Shown: positions 1 through 7,942 of the stretch, piece by piece
Layout: each line of letters opens with the position of its first letter
How positions within the stretch are numbered: the stretch's first letter is position 1
Source of the DNA: Streptomyces sp. NBC_00483
GTDB taxonomy: Bacteria; Actinomycetota; Actinomycetes; Streptomycetales; Streptomycetaceae
Length of the DNA stretch: 64,000 bases
Reading direction: 5' to 3'
Assembly (NCBI RefSeq): GCF_036013745.1
Contig: NZ_CP107880.1
Location: 7,626,001-7,690,000 of the forward strand
Notes under the pieces: generated by a model
What the model was told of the DNA's origin: nothing
The model's input: only the letters and a program-made list of their open reading frames with translations
The model's database searches: none
Program-made: the position numbers and the translations under genes

Positions 1-1844
1 GAGAGGCAGGACCCGAGACCGCGGTCGTCGTGGCCGCGGTGATGTCGGCCGTGGCGTCGGCGGCCGGTGGTGCGCTGGCCGTCCGGGACGACGACGCGTA
101 CCGCAGGCGCCTGTACCGGCTCGCCGACCGCAGGCGCCGCAGGGGCTCCGACGCCGACGCCACCTGCCCGCCCACCCCCGGCACCGTCTTCATCCAGCTC
201 GACGGCGTCGGCCACGAGGTGCTGCGCCGCGCCGCACGCGACGACGTCATGCCGACGATCAACGGATGGCTGCGCGACGGCGGCCACCGCCTCACCCCGT
301 GGCGCACCGACTGGTCGAGCCAGACCGGCGCCAGCCAGCTCGGCATCCTGCACGGATCCAATGACGACGTCCCGGCCTTCCGCTGGTACGAGAAGGACAC
401 CGGCGAGACCCAGGTGTCCAACCGGCCCACCAGCGCCGCCGAGCTCCAGCGCCGCGCCGTCGCGCACACCGGCGACGGCGGCCTGCTCACCGTCGACGGC
501 GCCAGCCGCGGCAACCTCTTCAGCGGCGGCGCCGAACAGGTCGCGCTCGTACTGTCCGTCGCCGCCCGGCGCGGCAAGGAGAACCGCTCGCGGGCCGGCT
601 ACTTCGCCTACTTCTCCGACCCGGCGAACGCCGTCCGTACCGCGCTGTCGTTCTTCGCCGAGGTCGGCCGCGAGATCGGGCAGTCCACGCGGGCCCGCAT
701 GTGCAAGGTGCGGCCGCGGATCGGGCGCGGTGGCCTGTACCCGTTCATCCGCGCCTTCGCGACCGTCGTCGAGCGGGACGTCGTCGTCGCGGCCGTCATC
801 GGCGACATGCTCGCGGGCCGCAGCGCCGTCTACGCCGACCTCGTGGCCTACGACGAGGTGGCGCACCACTCGGGCCCGTTCGGCCGCGACGCGCAGAAGG
901 TGCTCGAACGCCTCGACCGCTCGCTCGCGCTGCTCGTCAAGGTCGCCGACCACGCGCCGCGCCCGTACCGCATCGTCGTCCTCTCCGACCACGGGCAGAG
1001 CCCCGGCGAGACCTTCCGCGGCCGCTACGGGCTCACCCTTCAGGACCTCGTCCGCGCGGGCTGTGGGCTGCCCGTGCCGCGCAAGGCGGGGCGCACCCGC
1101 AGCGGCGCCGAGGCCCGCGCCGCCGTGCGGGCCGCGCTGCACCGGCCCGTCGAGGAGGGCGCGGGCAAGGGAAAGCGCAGCGAACCGATCGTGCTGGCCT
1201 CCGGCAACCTCGGCCTCGTCTCGTTCCCCGACGTCCCGCACCGCATGACCCGCGAGGAGATCGACGCCCGCAACCCCGCCCTGCTGCCGACCCTCGCCAA
1301 CCACCCCGGCATCGGCTTCCTCCTCGTACGCAGCGAAGAGCACGGCGCGGTCGTGCTCGGGGCGCGGGGCGCGGAGGTGCCGCTGGCCGAGCTGGCCGAC
1401 GGCGAGGGGCCGCTCGCCGACTTCGGTCCCGGCGCCGCCGACGCCGTGCGCCGCACCGACTCCTTCCCGCACACCGCCGACATCATGGTCAACTCCATGT
1501 ACGACCCGGTGGAGGGCGAGGTCCTCGCCTTCGAGGAGCAGATCGGCTCGCACGGCGGGCTCGGCGGCGCCCAGAGCCGGCCGTTCCTGCTCTCGCCCGC
1601 GGAGCTGTCGGAGCCGGTGCCGGAGGTCGAGGCCCTGGTCGGCGCCGAGCAGGTGCACCAGGTGCTGCGCCGCTGGCTGACCGAGGGACACGGACCGCAG
1701 ATCCCGATGCGGGTCGTGCCGCTGTCCCTGGACCCACCTGCGACGAAGCGGCTGGAACGGCCCGTGGAGAATTCCCTACGGCGCGAGCCCGGCGGTGCAT
1801 CATTTGCGGCCACGCCCCCCGAGCCGCAGGACAATTCCGCCTGA
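1..1844 (+). CDS. Alkaline-phosphatase-superfamily phosphodiesterase, 5' end outside window
   Basis: The frame is open to the left edge, so the gene probably begins upstream; the first in-frame start inside the window is GTG at 30. The first visible residues are hydrophobic (AVVVAAVMSAVASAAGGALA), which fits the end of a membrane or holin-like N-terminal region. The rest has type I phosphodiesterase/nucleotide pyrophosphatase hallmarks: FIQLDGVGHE (metal Asp), the TGASQ nucleophile region, VAYDEVAHHSG (Asp/His ligands) and VVLSDHGQ (Asp-His pair). Actinobacterial proteins of this architecture are usually annotated as phage holin family proteins. The natural substrate is unknown; cleavage of a phosphodiester or phosphate monoester at the cell surface is an inference. 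Confidence 0.75.
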   Translation, partial: EAGPETAVVVAAVMSAVASAAGGALAVRDDDAYRRRLYRLADRRRRRGSDADATCPPTPGTVFIQLDGVGHEVLRRAARDDVMPTINGWLRDGGHRLTPWRTDWSSQTGASQLGILHGSNDDVPAFRWYEKDTGETQVSNRPTSAAELQRRAVAHTGDGGLLTVDGASRGNLFSGGAEQVALVLSVAARRGKENRSRAGYFAYFSDPANAVRTALSFFAEVGREIGQSTRARMCKVRPRIGRGGLYPFIRAFATVVERDVVVAAVIGDMLAGRSAVYADLVAYDEVAHHSGPFGRDAQKVLERLDRSLALLVKVADHAPRPYRIVVLSDHGQSPGETFRGRYGLTLQDLVRAGCGLPVPRKAGRTRSGAEARAAVRAALHRPVEEGAGKGKRSEPIVLASGNLGLVSFPDVPHRMTREEIDARNPALLPTLANHPGIGFLLVRSEEHGAVVLGARGAEVPLAELADGEGPLADFGPGAADAVRRTDSFPHTADIMVNSMYDPVEGEVLAFEEQIGSHGGLGGAQSRPFLLSPAELSEPVPEVEALVGAEQVHQVLRRWLTEGHGPQIPMRVVPLSLDPPATKRLERPVENSLRREPGGASFAATPPEPQDNSA

Positions 1845-1934
1845 TTTGGAGCGCGGCGGGAGCCCACCGGACCATGGGCCCCGCCATCCGGCGATCCCGC
1901 GGTGGCCCAGCACAATCGAGAGGCACTTCCCCCC

Positions 1935-3320
1935 ATGCTCGACACCGGGACTGCCCCCGCTCCCGAGACGGCTCCGGCAGCGGACGAGGACCAGAACCAG
2001 GACGGCAAGCACGCCCGCAGGTTCGGTCTTCCCATCGCGACGGCCCTCGTCATGGGCAACATCATCGGCGGCGGCATCTTCCTGCTGCCCGCGTCCGTGG
2101 CCCCGTACGGCACGATCTCGCTGGTCGCCTTCGGCGTCCTGACGGTCGGCGCCATCGCCCTCGCGCTCGTCTTCGGGCGGCTCGCGAAGCGGCATCCGCA
2201 GACCGGCGGCCCCTATGTGTACGCCCGTGAGGCCTTCGGCGACTTCGCCGGGTTCCTCGCCGCGTGGAGCTACTGGATCACCTCGTGGGTGTCGAACGCG
2301 GCGCTCGCCGTCGCGGCCGTCGGCTACCTCAATGTGCTCCTGCCGATCCACGGATCGACGTTCTGGACGATCGTCGCGGCGCTCGCCTGCCAGTGGCTGC
2401 CCGCGCTCGCCAACCTCGCCGGCACCCGCTACGTCGGCGCCGTCCAGCTGGTCTCCACCGTGCTGAAGTTCGCGCCGCTGGTGCTCGTCGCGGTCGGCGG
2501 CCTGTTCTTCTTCGACGCCGACAACCTCGGCCCGTTCCAGACGGGCGGGGAATCCCCGGTCGGCGCGATCTCGGCGTCCGCAGCGATCCTGCTCTTCAGC
2601 TACCTGGGCGTCGAGTCCGCCTCCATGAGCGCGGGCGAGGTCCGCGACCCGGAGCGCAACGTCGGCCGCGCCACCGTCCTCGGCACGGGCCTCGCCGCCC
2701 TCGTCTACCTGCTGTGCACGGTCTCCGTCTTCGGCACCGTCGCCCACGACAAGCTGGTGGACTCCACCGCGCCGATGACCGACTCCGTCAACGTGATGTT
2801 CGGCGGTACGTGGGGCGGCACGGCGGTCGCGATCGCCGCGGTCGTCTCGATCCTCGGCGCGCTCAACGGCTGGACGCTGCTCTCCGCGCAGGCGCCGTAC
2901 GCCCCTGCGAAGGACGGCCTGTTCCCGGCCGCGTTCGCGCGCAAGAAGCGCGGCGTCCCGACGTTCGGCGTGCTCGTCGGCGTCGCGCTCGCCTCGCTCC
3001 TGACCATCTACAACTACACGGCGGGGTCCGAAGGCGTCTTCGAGAGCCTCGTGCTCATCACGACGTTCACGGCGACGGTCCCTTACCTCCTCGCCACCGC
3101 CGCTCAGATCTACTTCCTGCTGTCGGGCCAGGGCCACCGGGTGAGCAAGGGCCGGCTCGCGCGCGACATGACGCTCGCGCTCGCCGCGTTCGGCTTCTCG
3201 ATGTGGCTGGTCGGCGGCGCCGGCTACGCGGCCGTCTACCAGGGCGTCATCTTCCTGTTCGTGGGCGTCCTCGTCTACGCGTGGATGGCGGCCCGCAAGA
3301 AGCGGACCGCCACCACCTGA
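1935..3320 (+). CDS. APC-superfamily amino acid permease/antiporter
   Basis: A protein of about 461 residues with roughly 12 hydrophobic segments. The first helix carries ALVMGNIIGGGIFLLP, matching the GxxIGxGIF substrate-binding loop of APC amino acid transporters, and it is nearest in style to the basic amino acid/polyamine antiporter (APA, AdiC-like) group. ATG at 1935 is preferred over the in-frame GTG at 1902 because GAGAGG lies about 10 bases upstream. The N-terminal 30 residues are acidic and probably cytoplasmic. The substrate cannot be read from the sequence. The 3' end converges on the next gene with only 8 bases between them. Confidence 0.8.
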   Translation: MLDTGTAPAPETAPAADEDQNQDGKHARRFGLPIATALVMGNIIGGGIFLLPASVAPYGTISLVAFGVLTVGAIALALVFGRLAKRHPQTGGPYVYAREAFGDFAGFLAAWSYWITSWVSNAALAVAAVGYLNVLLPIHGSTFWTIVAALACQWLPALANLAGTRYVGAVQLVSTVLKFAPLVLVAVGGLFFFDADNLGPFQTGGESPVGAISASAAILLFSYLGVESASMSAGEVRDPERNVGRATVLGTGLAALVYLLCTVSVFGTVAHDKLVDSTAPMTDSVNVMFGGTWGGTAVAIAAVVSILGALNGWTLLSAQAPYAPAKDGLFPAAFARKKRGVPTFGVLVGVALASLLTIYNYTAGSEGVFESLVLITTFTATVPYLLATAAQIYFLLSGQGHRVSKGRLARDMTLALAAFGFSMWLVGGAGYAAVYQGVIFLFVGVLVYAWMAARKKRTATT

Positions 3321-3328
3321 CGCGTCTG

Positions 3329-4957
3329 TCACCTGGCGATAGGTGCCACCACCCACCGCTGTGTCTTGAACATGCTGTCCCGTGAGCCGATCTCGATCAG
3401 CTTCCGCGCAGCGGGATACGCCTCGTTGCCCTCGATCTCGTAGCCGACCTCGAGGGACCCGGGTACGTCCCTGATCTCCAGCTGCGCCTCGATGTCGGCC
3501 GCCGACCGTTCACCGTCGGCGGCCATCGCGGTCAGATGGGCGATGCGCCGCTGCTGCGCCTCCTCCAGCGCCTGCCGCGGGTCGCGCGACCCGGGCGAGG
3601 CGAGCGCCTGCTGGCCCTTCCCCGACGGGGGCGCGACCGCGGAGGCGGGCGTGCGGGTGTCGCCGGTGGGCGTGCGCGTCGACAGGGTGGCCTGGACGAC
3701 CGTGCCGTCGTTGTCGAGCGCGACCCGGAACTCGCCGCGGCCCGGCGTGATCACCGGTACGCCGTCGAAGACCTGCCGGAACGTGACGTGCGTCTGCAGC
3801 GACACCGGCTCACCGATCTCCGAGCCGTCCTTCTTGCCGCTGTTCTGCATCAGGTCGTGCACGCTGTCCACGACCAGCTCGACGCCCTCCGCGTTCTCCT
3901 GCGCGAACCGTTGCGCGATCTCGACCGCGCGCTCGGTCGGCAGCTGGTGCGTGTTGCGGTGGTTGGCCTCGGCGAGCTTCACCCAGCGCACGGCCTGCGG
4001 CGCCGTCGACACGAACCGGTCGCCCGAGCTCGCGCTGAGCACGCCCTGCCGCTCGACCTGCACCTCTTGCAGCGCCGCAGCCGGGAAGTGTGCGAGACGG
4101 CCCATCGTGGCGAGTTCCTCGCTCGGGTCGCGCGGCGCGAGCTGCACGATCTGCGGGGTCGCCGGCGCCTGCGTCAGCGGGTCGCGCAGGCCCTGGCGCG
4201 CGTAGTACCAGCGCCACACGTACCAGTTGTCCGGAACGTGCTCCCGGTAGAAGTTGCGCTCCGAGTTCAGCCGGTTCTGCGCCTCCGCCTGGGTCGCACC
4301 GGTGGCGCACACCGAGGGCGCCTGACCGTGGTAGATGTCCCAGCTGGCGTTGAGCCACGCGTCGCAGTACGTCTGGCCGGCCCGCCACTTCTCCCAGAAC
4401 TTCTTGCCGTAGTCGCCGCTGTCGATGCTCGTCGTCTCGAAGCCGAAGATCATCCGGGAGCCGAGGTTGGGCCCGGCCCACGTGCGGATGGGGGAGTGCC
4501 CGTCGAGGACGCGCAGCGAGCTGCACGTCGACCAGAACACGTAGTTGGCCTTCTCGTTGCCGAACGCCATCCGGTTGGAGACCGCGTCCGAGCGGTTGTC
4601 CCACTTGGCGCCGAGCGGCGCGAAGAACACTCCGTTGCCGTCCATGCCGCCGTGCCCCGAGTGGTACACCGCGACGACGGCGTCCACTCCGTACCGGTCC
4701 TGCCAGTTGTCGTACGTCTCCTCGTACGCCCACACCTGGGCGCCCGCGTCGGCGAACCAGAAGTTGCGGTCGTAGAACTGCTGCAGATACGCGAGCCAGC
4801 CGGTCGCGTCCTCGTGCGTGTGGGAGAGCGGGTTCTGGTTGACGAACTTCTGGATGCTGAACGCACCCCACCAGCCGAACGTCGAATCCCGGTCGGTCGC
4901 GCCCGGCTTCCCGGTCTCCAGTGGTGACGGACCTTGGTCCGCGTAGATCATGCGCAT
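3329..4957 (-). CDS. DUF6345-like protein with caspase-like His/Cys pattern
   Basis: A 542-residue protein without a clear signal peptide. Residues 93-150 contain VVAVYHSGHGG (His102) followed 43 residues later by VFWSTCSSL (Cys145). Each residue follows a hydrophobic beta-strand-like run, the layout of the catalytic dyad in clan CD peptidases (caspase, legumain, gingipain). The N-terminal half is Trp/Tyr-rich; residues 330-540 look like a separate mixed alpha/beta region with a Pro/Ser/Thr-rich linker near 430-455. It resembles Streptomyces proteins labelled DUF6345, whose function is not established. Peptidase activity is only an inference from the motif spacing. It ends tail-to-tail with the APC transporter. 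Confidence 0.55.
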   Translation of the reverse strand: MRMIYADQGPSPLETGKPGATDRDSTFGWWGAFSIQKFVNQNPLSHTHEDATGWLAYLQQFYDRNFWFADAGAQVWAYEETYDNWQDRYGVDAVVAVYHSGHGGMDGNGVFFAPLGAKWDNRSDAVSNRMAFGNEKANYVFWSTCSSLRVLDGHSPIRTWAGPNLGSRMIFGFETTSIDSGDYGKKFWEKWRAGQTYCDAWLNASWDIYHGQAPSVCATGATQAEAQNRLNSERNFYREHVPDNWYVWRWYYARQGLRDPLTQAPATPQIVQLAPRDPSEELATMGRLAHFPAAALQEVQVERQGVLSASSGDRFVSTAPQAVRWVKLAEANHRNTHQLPTERAVEIAQRFAQENAEGVELVVDSVHDLMQNSGKKDGSEIGEPVSLQTHVTFRQVFDGVPVITPGRGEFRVALDNDGTVVQATLSTRTPTGDTRTPASAVAPPSGKGQQALASPGSRDPRQALEEAQQRRIAHLTAMAADGERSAADIEAQLEIRDVPGSLEVGYEIEGNEAYPAARKLIEIGSRDSMFKTQRWVVAPIAR

Positions 4958-5127
4958 GGTCTGCCCCCCTGCGAAGCCCCCTGAAACCCCCCCTGGGCGG
5001 GAGGCCCCAAACTGTCACCATCGTGCCGACTTGCCCAGTTCGCTTTCCGGCCATGGTGGCGTGCCACGGGCGCGTCGGATGTGGTCGGATAGGAGTCCGA
5101 AGCATCCGGAAACGGAAAGGAACCACC

Positions 5128-5553
5128 GTGGCAACCACGCGCTCCGCACACACCGTGTGGGAAGGCAACCTGTTCGAGGGCAACGGCACCGTCACCTTCG
5201 ACTCGTCGGGCATCGGGCAGCAGCCGGTGTCCTGGCCGTCCCGCGCAGAGGAGGCGAACGGCAAGACCAGCCCGGAGGAGCTGATCGCGGCCGCGCACTC
5301 CTCCTGCTTCTCCATGGCGCTGTCCAACGGTCTGACCGGCGCGGGCACCCCGCCCACCAAGCTGGTCACGTCCGCGGACGTGACGTTCCAGCCGGGCGAG
5401 GGCATCACCGGCATCCACCTCACGGTCGAGGGCACCGTCTCCGGCCTCGACGAGCAGGGCTTCCAGGCGGCCGCGGAGGACGCCAAGAAGAACTGCCCCG
5501 TGAGCCAGGCGCTCACCGGCACGACGATCACCCTGACCGCCAAGCTGGGTTGA
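5128..5553 (+). CDS. osmC: OsmC/Ohr-family peroxidase; 3' end supplied by the integrated element
   Basis: A 141-residue OsmC-family protein that reduces organic hydroperoxides or related oxidants in the cytosol. The two redox cysteines are in AAHSSCFSMALS and KKNCPVSQAL. GTG at 5128 has a good ribosome site (GGAAAGG) about 6 bases upstream. The last 19 codons lie inside the left attachment repeat (5493-5550), so the present C-terminus (TAKLG, stop) comes from the element. The displaced native end, TAKLGG then stop, survives at the right attachment site near 21026. The insertion therefore preserves the gene with loss of one glycine. Confidence 0.9.
   Translation: MATTRSAHTVWEGNLFEGNGTVTFDSSGIGQQPVSWPSRAEEANGKTSPEELIAAAHSSCFSMALSNGLTGAGTPPTKLVTSADVTFQPGEGITGIHLTVEGTVSGLDEQGFQAAAEDAKKNCPVSQALTGTTITLTAKLG
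5493..5550 (+). repeat. Left attachment repeat (attL) in the osmC 3' end
   Basis: 58 bases matching 20969-21026 with a single mismatch (C at 5532, G at 21008). Flanking bases differ on both sides. It lies about 110 bp before the integrase start, as expected for the crossover side of a tyrosine-recombinase element. Confidence 0.93.
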
Positions 5554-5602
5554 CCAGGGAGAACACCGTTCACGGGGTGGGTTGACCAACTCCACACAGG
5601 GA

Positions 5603-5640
5603 GCTAGGCAAGCTGCTCGACAGACAGGGGCTTGCCTAGC
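5603..5640 (+). terminator. Hairpin between osmC and the integrase
   Basis: Perfect 11-bp inverted repeat GCTAGGCAAGC (5603-5613) and GCTTGCCTAGC (5630-5640) with a 16-base loop. It could end osmC transcription or act as an integrase leader element. It has no U-tract. Its position favours the GTG start at 5660 over TTG at 5582. Confidence 0.5.
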
Positions 5641-5659
5641 GACCGGACTGGGATACCCC

Positions 5660-6703
5660 GTGAACGAGCTGAGAAGCCCTCTGCGGACCGCAACGAACCG
5701 TGCCCCTGTAAGGCCCTTGGCGCTGCGCCCCGAGACGGCACAAAGCGACCCATGGAATCAGGCCAGAGCAGCCCAAGTAGATGAGCTGGTCGTGTACTTG
5801 AGTACGACGGTCAACTCGAAGGGGCGACCGTACGCCCCTCGTACCATCACGGCGTACCGGGATGCTGCCGTGTCGTTCAACACCTGGCTGACGCTGGAGG
5901 AACGGCACGAAGGTGACTTCACGACCATCACCACAGACCTGTTGAACAGGTACTTCCTGTGGTATCTGAAGACTCACTCAGGACCGGCAGCAACGAACAC
6001 CAGGCAACGCAACCTCCACCCGCTGTTCTTGTACCTCGTTGAGGACTACGGGCACCCGGACCCCTACTCAGGGCCGTTCCGCTGGTATTCCGGAGAGAGC
6101 AGCACCCCGAAGACTCTCAGCCCGGAGTTCATATCCGCGATGCTGGCTGTCACAGGCGGTGGGTCCGCCAAGATCAGGGACTTTCAGACCGTGCGGGATC
6201 ACGCCATTGTCCGTGTTCTCACAGAGGGGCTACGGGCTGAAGAACTGCTCTCGCTGACTGTGAACTCAGTGGACCTTCCCCGAGGGGTTGTCACCGTGGT
6301 GCCGCTCAAGGAAGCCAGGGCAACCGGTACAGGGCGCATCGTGCCAATCCAACCCCCAACCGTGCAGGCGGTTCGCCGTTACCTCCGTGTCCGTCAAAGC
6401 CACAAGTATTCGGAGGTTGATTGGTTGTGGCTGGGCACCCGAAACCGAGGACACCTGAAGTACAACGGCCTGTGGCGTCTGATCAAGCGTCTCGCAGAGC
6501 AGTGCGGGTATGACCCCTCGTTGTGCTCTCCACACGGGTTTCGGCATTCTTGGGCATCCGATTTGATGGAAGCCGGTATCTCGGACGGAGACATAATGCA
6601 GGCGGCCGGTTGGAAGTCGAGCGACATGCTCAGGACTTACGGCCGGGACGTGGCCGGAGATCGCGCCGTAACGGCCATTCACCGGTTGGGTAGCCGCTAC
6701 TAG
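5660..6703 (+). CDS. int: Tyrosine site-specific integrase
   Basis: A 347-residue phage-type tyrosine recombinase that catalyses insertion of the element into the osmC 3' end. The N-terminal half has a SAM-like core-binding domain (about 30-130: APRTITAYRDAAVSFNTWL, then RQRNLHPLFLYL). The catalytic domain shows the full set: Arg in TEGLRAEELLSL, Lys in VPLKEAR, HGFRHSWA (His-x-x-Arg), Trp in AAGWKSS in place of the second His, and the nucleophile Tyr near residue 327 in MLRTYGR. GTG at 5660 is chosen because an upstream TTG start would run through a stable hairpin; it lacks a strong ribosome site. No excisionase gene is recognisable nearby. Confidence 0.93.
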   Translation: MNELRSPLRTATNRAPVRPLALRPETAQSDPWNQARAAQVDELVVYLSTTVNSKGRPYAPRTITAYRDAAVSFNTWLTLEERHEGDFTTITTDLLNRYFLWYLKTHSGPAATNTRQRNLHPLFLYLVEDYGHPDPYSGPFRWYSGESSTPKTLSPEFISAMLAVTGGGSAKIRDFQTVRDHAIVRVLTEGLRAEELLSLTVNSVDLPRGVVTVVPLKEARATGTGRIVPIQPPTVQAVRRYLRVRQSHKYSEVDWLWLGTRNRGHLKYNGLWRLIKRLAEQCGYDPSLCSPHGFRHSWASDLMEAGISDGDIMQAAGWKSSDMLRTYGRDVAGDRAVTAIHRLGSRY

Positions 6704-6717
6704 CACCGGACAGCAAA

Positions 6718-6745
6718 AAGCCCCTAGACCGGCGTCTGGGGGCTT
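6718..6745. terminator. Bidirectional terminator between int and the HNH gene
   Basis: AAGCCCCTAGAC and GTCTGGGGGCTT form a stem of about 12 bp with a 4-base loop (one G-T pair) and T-rich flank TTGTTGT. It separates convergent genes. Confidence 0.8.
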
Positions 6746-6756
6746 TGTTGTGGCGT

Positions 6757-7230
6757 CTATCGCTGCTGTCGTTGCCGTGCTCCGCGACGGGCGTCAGAGT
6801 CTCTTTTGCATGTGCGGCAGTAGCGGTGACCCGCATCGTTTCGACGGGTGTTCTCATTGTCGTAGGCGTGACCCTGGGGACAGTGCGTTATCGTCCTACT
6901 GTGATGGGTGCCGTGCCGTAGACAGTCGGCCATGTTCTCCGACTTTGAACCCCACCGCAGATTCCACAGGTGGTTGTTCAGCTGATTTCCGTCACCGTGT
7001 AGTACGCACGGCTTGCCGTCCGGAGCGGGCCCGAGGAACGCAAGGGCTACCAAACGATGGACCCTGAGCGTGTATTCCTTGCCGTCCACACAAAGCTTCA
7101 CACGGGGGTACCCCTCGCTAGGTGGTGTCTTCAGCCACCGGCCCGACTTCTCGGACCACACTCGACCGTCATTTGTGATCTTGTATCCGGGCGCCCAAGG
7201 GATCTTTTGCATTCTGAGAATGGTCTCCAT
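6757..7230 (-). CDS. NUMOD4/HNH endonuclease-like protein
   Basis: 157 residues. Residues 12-27 (PWAPGYKITNDGRVWS) are a NUMOD4 signature, and residues 42-100 are HNH_3-like (LRVHRLVALAFLG, then VLHGDGNQLNNHLWNLRW, with His78 and Asn90). The C-terminus adds a small Cys cluster (CPQGHAYDNENT, then YCRTCKRD), the extra zinc knuckle common in actinophage HNH proteins. It could be a free-standing homing endonuclease or a nicking nuclease in packaging or replication. An internal ATG (MQKIPW, 7212) is a possible alternative start. It is convergent with int and reads out of the control region. Confidence 0.82.
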   Translation of the reverse strand: METILRMQKIPWAPGYKITNDGRVWSEKSGRWLKTPPSEGYPRVKLCVDGKEYTLRVHRLVALAFLGPAPDGKPCVLHGDGNQLNNHLWNLRWGSKSENMADCLRHGTHHSRTITHCPQGHAYDNENTRRNDAGHRYCRTCKRDSDARRGARQRQQR

Positions 7231-7387
7231 GCCAGGGATGAACCCTCGGAACGCAACCGAAATGCGACTTCCCTGAAACGCATCCTAAGAACGGCATGAT
7301 CACGACCCACGCAAGACCCACAGCACGTCGAATCCAGGCGAAAAGCCGCAATTAGTGAGCGGGTAACTACGTTGAGAGAGGGCGCAA

Positions 7388-7460
7388 GGTTTTCCCAGGT
7401 GGTCTAGACCACTCATTCCGAGCAAGCAAGATCATTCTCACCTGCATTGACCTGGGAAAA
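7388..7460. repeat. 12-bp inverted repeat flanking the palindrome cluster
   Basis: GTTTTCCCAGGT at 7388-7399 and its exact reverse complement ACCTGGGAAAAC at 7449-7460, arms 49 bases apart, enclosing the DasR-like site and the -35 box. It may be a pair of operator sites that supports looping. Confidence 0.65.
7398..7413. promoter_or_regulatory. DasR (dre)-like / GntR-HutC operator
   Basis: GGTGGTCTAGACCACT; positions 7399-7412 are a perfect 14-bp palindrome. It matches the published dre consensus AGTGGTCTAGACCACT at 15 of 16 bases. It sits about 34 bp upstream of the -35 box at 7447. The element encodes no GntR-type protein, so a host regulator such as DasR would be the reader. Confidence 0.6.
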
Positions 7461-7475
7461 CGTACTCCATACAGT
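7447..7475 (+). promoter_or_regulatory. Promoter-like -35/-10 pair
   Basis: TTGACC, 17 bases, then TACAGT: a good actinobacterial housekeeping match. A transcript would start near 7482, inside the adjacent palindrome, and run rightward with a leader of about 460 bases before the gene at 7943. Confidence 0.5.
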
Positions 7476-7492
7476 GTCAACCCGAGGTTGAC
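7476..7492. promoter_or_regulatory. Palindromic operator at the predicted start site
   Basis: GTCAACC-CGA-GGTTGAC, perfect 7-bp arms immediately after the -10 box. This is a typical position for repressor binding. A related inverted repeat built from the same half-sites in opposite orientation is at 12021-12038. Confidence 0.55.
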
Positions 7493-7576
7493 GACTCCAG
7501 GCTGCTTCGAATACCGCACCTATACCGGAAATGACCCCTGAAAGAGCCCTGGAGGGGCTAGGACCCTTCGACCGGT

Positions 7577-7826
7577 GGGGAAAACCATTTTCCCCGGACC
7601 CCAAGTCTCTGACCTGCGCTTTCCTCTCGTTTTTGGCCTCTGGAAGCAAAAAATGCCATTTTTCAAAAACTTCTCTCCACGACATACCCTCTTCTACATA
7701 TATAGTTTTCTAAATCTTTTTCCCATTTTCCCCTAAGTAGTATTTTTAAGGTTGTTTGTGCAGGTCAGAGGGTGTTTCGAGGTCGGGGAAAATGGCGGGG
7801 AAATGGCGGTGAAATGGGGAAAACGG
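7577..7826. repeat. Iteron-like GGGGAAAATGG repeats
   Basis: Exact GGGGAAAATGG at 7785-7795 (plus), 7585-7595 (minus) and 7723-7733 (minus). Near copies are GGGGAAAACCA at 7577, GGGGAAATGG at 7797-7806, GGTGAAATGG at 7808-7817 and GGGGAAAACGG at 7816-7826. The pair at 7577-7595 forms a perfect 8-bp inverted repeat. The last four copies are nearly contiguous. Confidence 0.65.
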
Positions 7827-7942
7827 ACGTAGAGGGACGCCACGACAGCGTTAAATGTAACGAAACGTGACGGAACGGACGCGCTTCGAGGTCGCCGGCT
7901 GGGGGAGCGCTTTCCAATCACGTACCGGGCGTTGACCCAAGC

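Larger units (their letters stand above)
7231..7942. other. Non-coding control region, candidate replication origin
   Basis: 712 bases without a convincing gene between two divergent HNH genes. From left to right it holds a 12-bp inverted repeat (7388-7399/7449-7460), a DasR-type palindrome, a promoter-like pair, a palindrome directly after its -10 box, a perfect GGGGAAAA/TTTTCCCC inverted repeat, an AT-rich stretch (about 7650-7765, including ACATATATAGTTTTCTAAA) and clustered GGGGAAAATGG motifs. The combination of iteron-like repeats beside an AT-rich stretch, with an SF3 helicase gene 1 kb downstream, suggests the element's origin; this is an inference. Confidence 0.6.

Noticed and set aside
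7413..7685. Minus-strand open frame of 90 codons in the control region
   Set aside because: No ribosome site, overlaps the palindromes and promoter, and composition is that of non-coding DNA.
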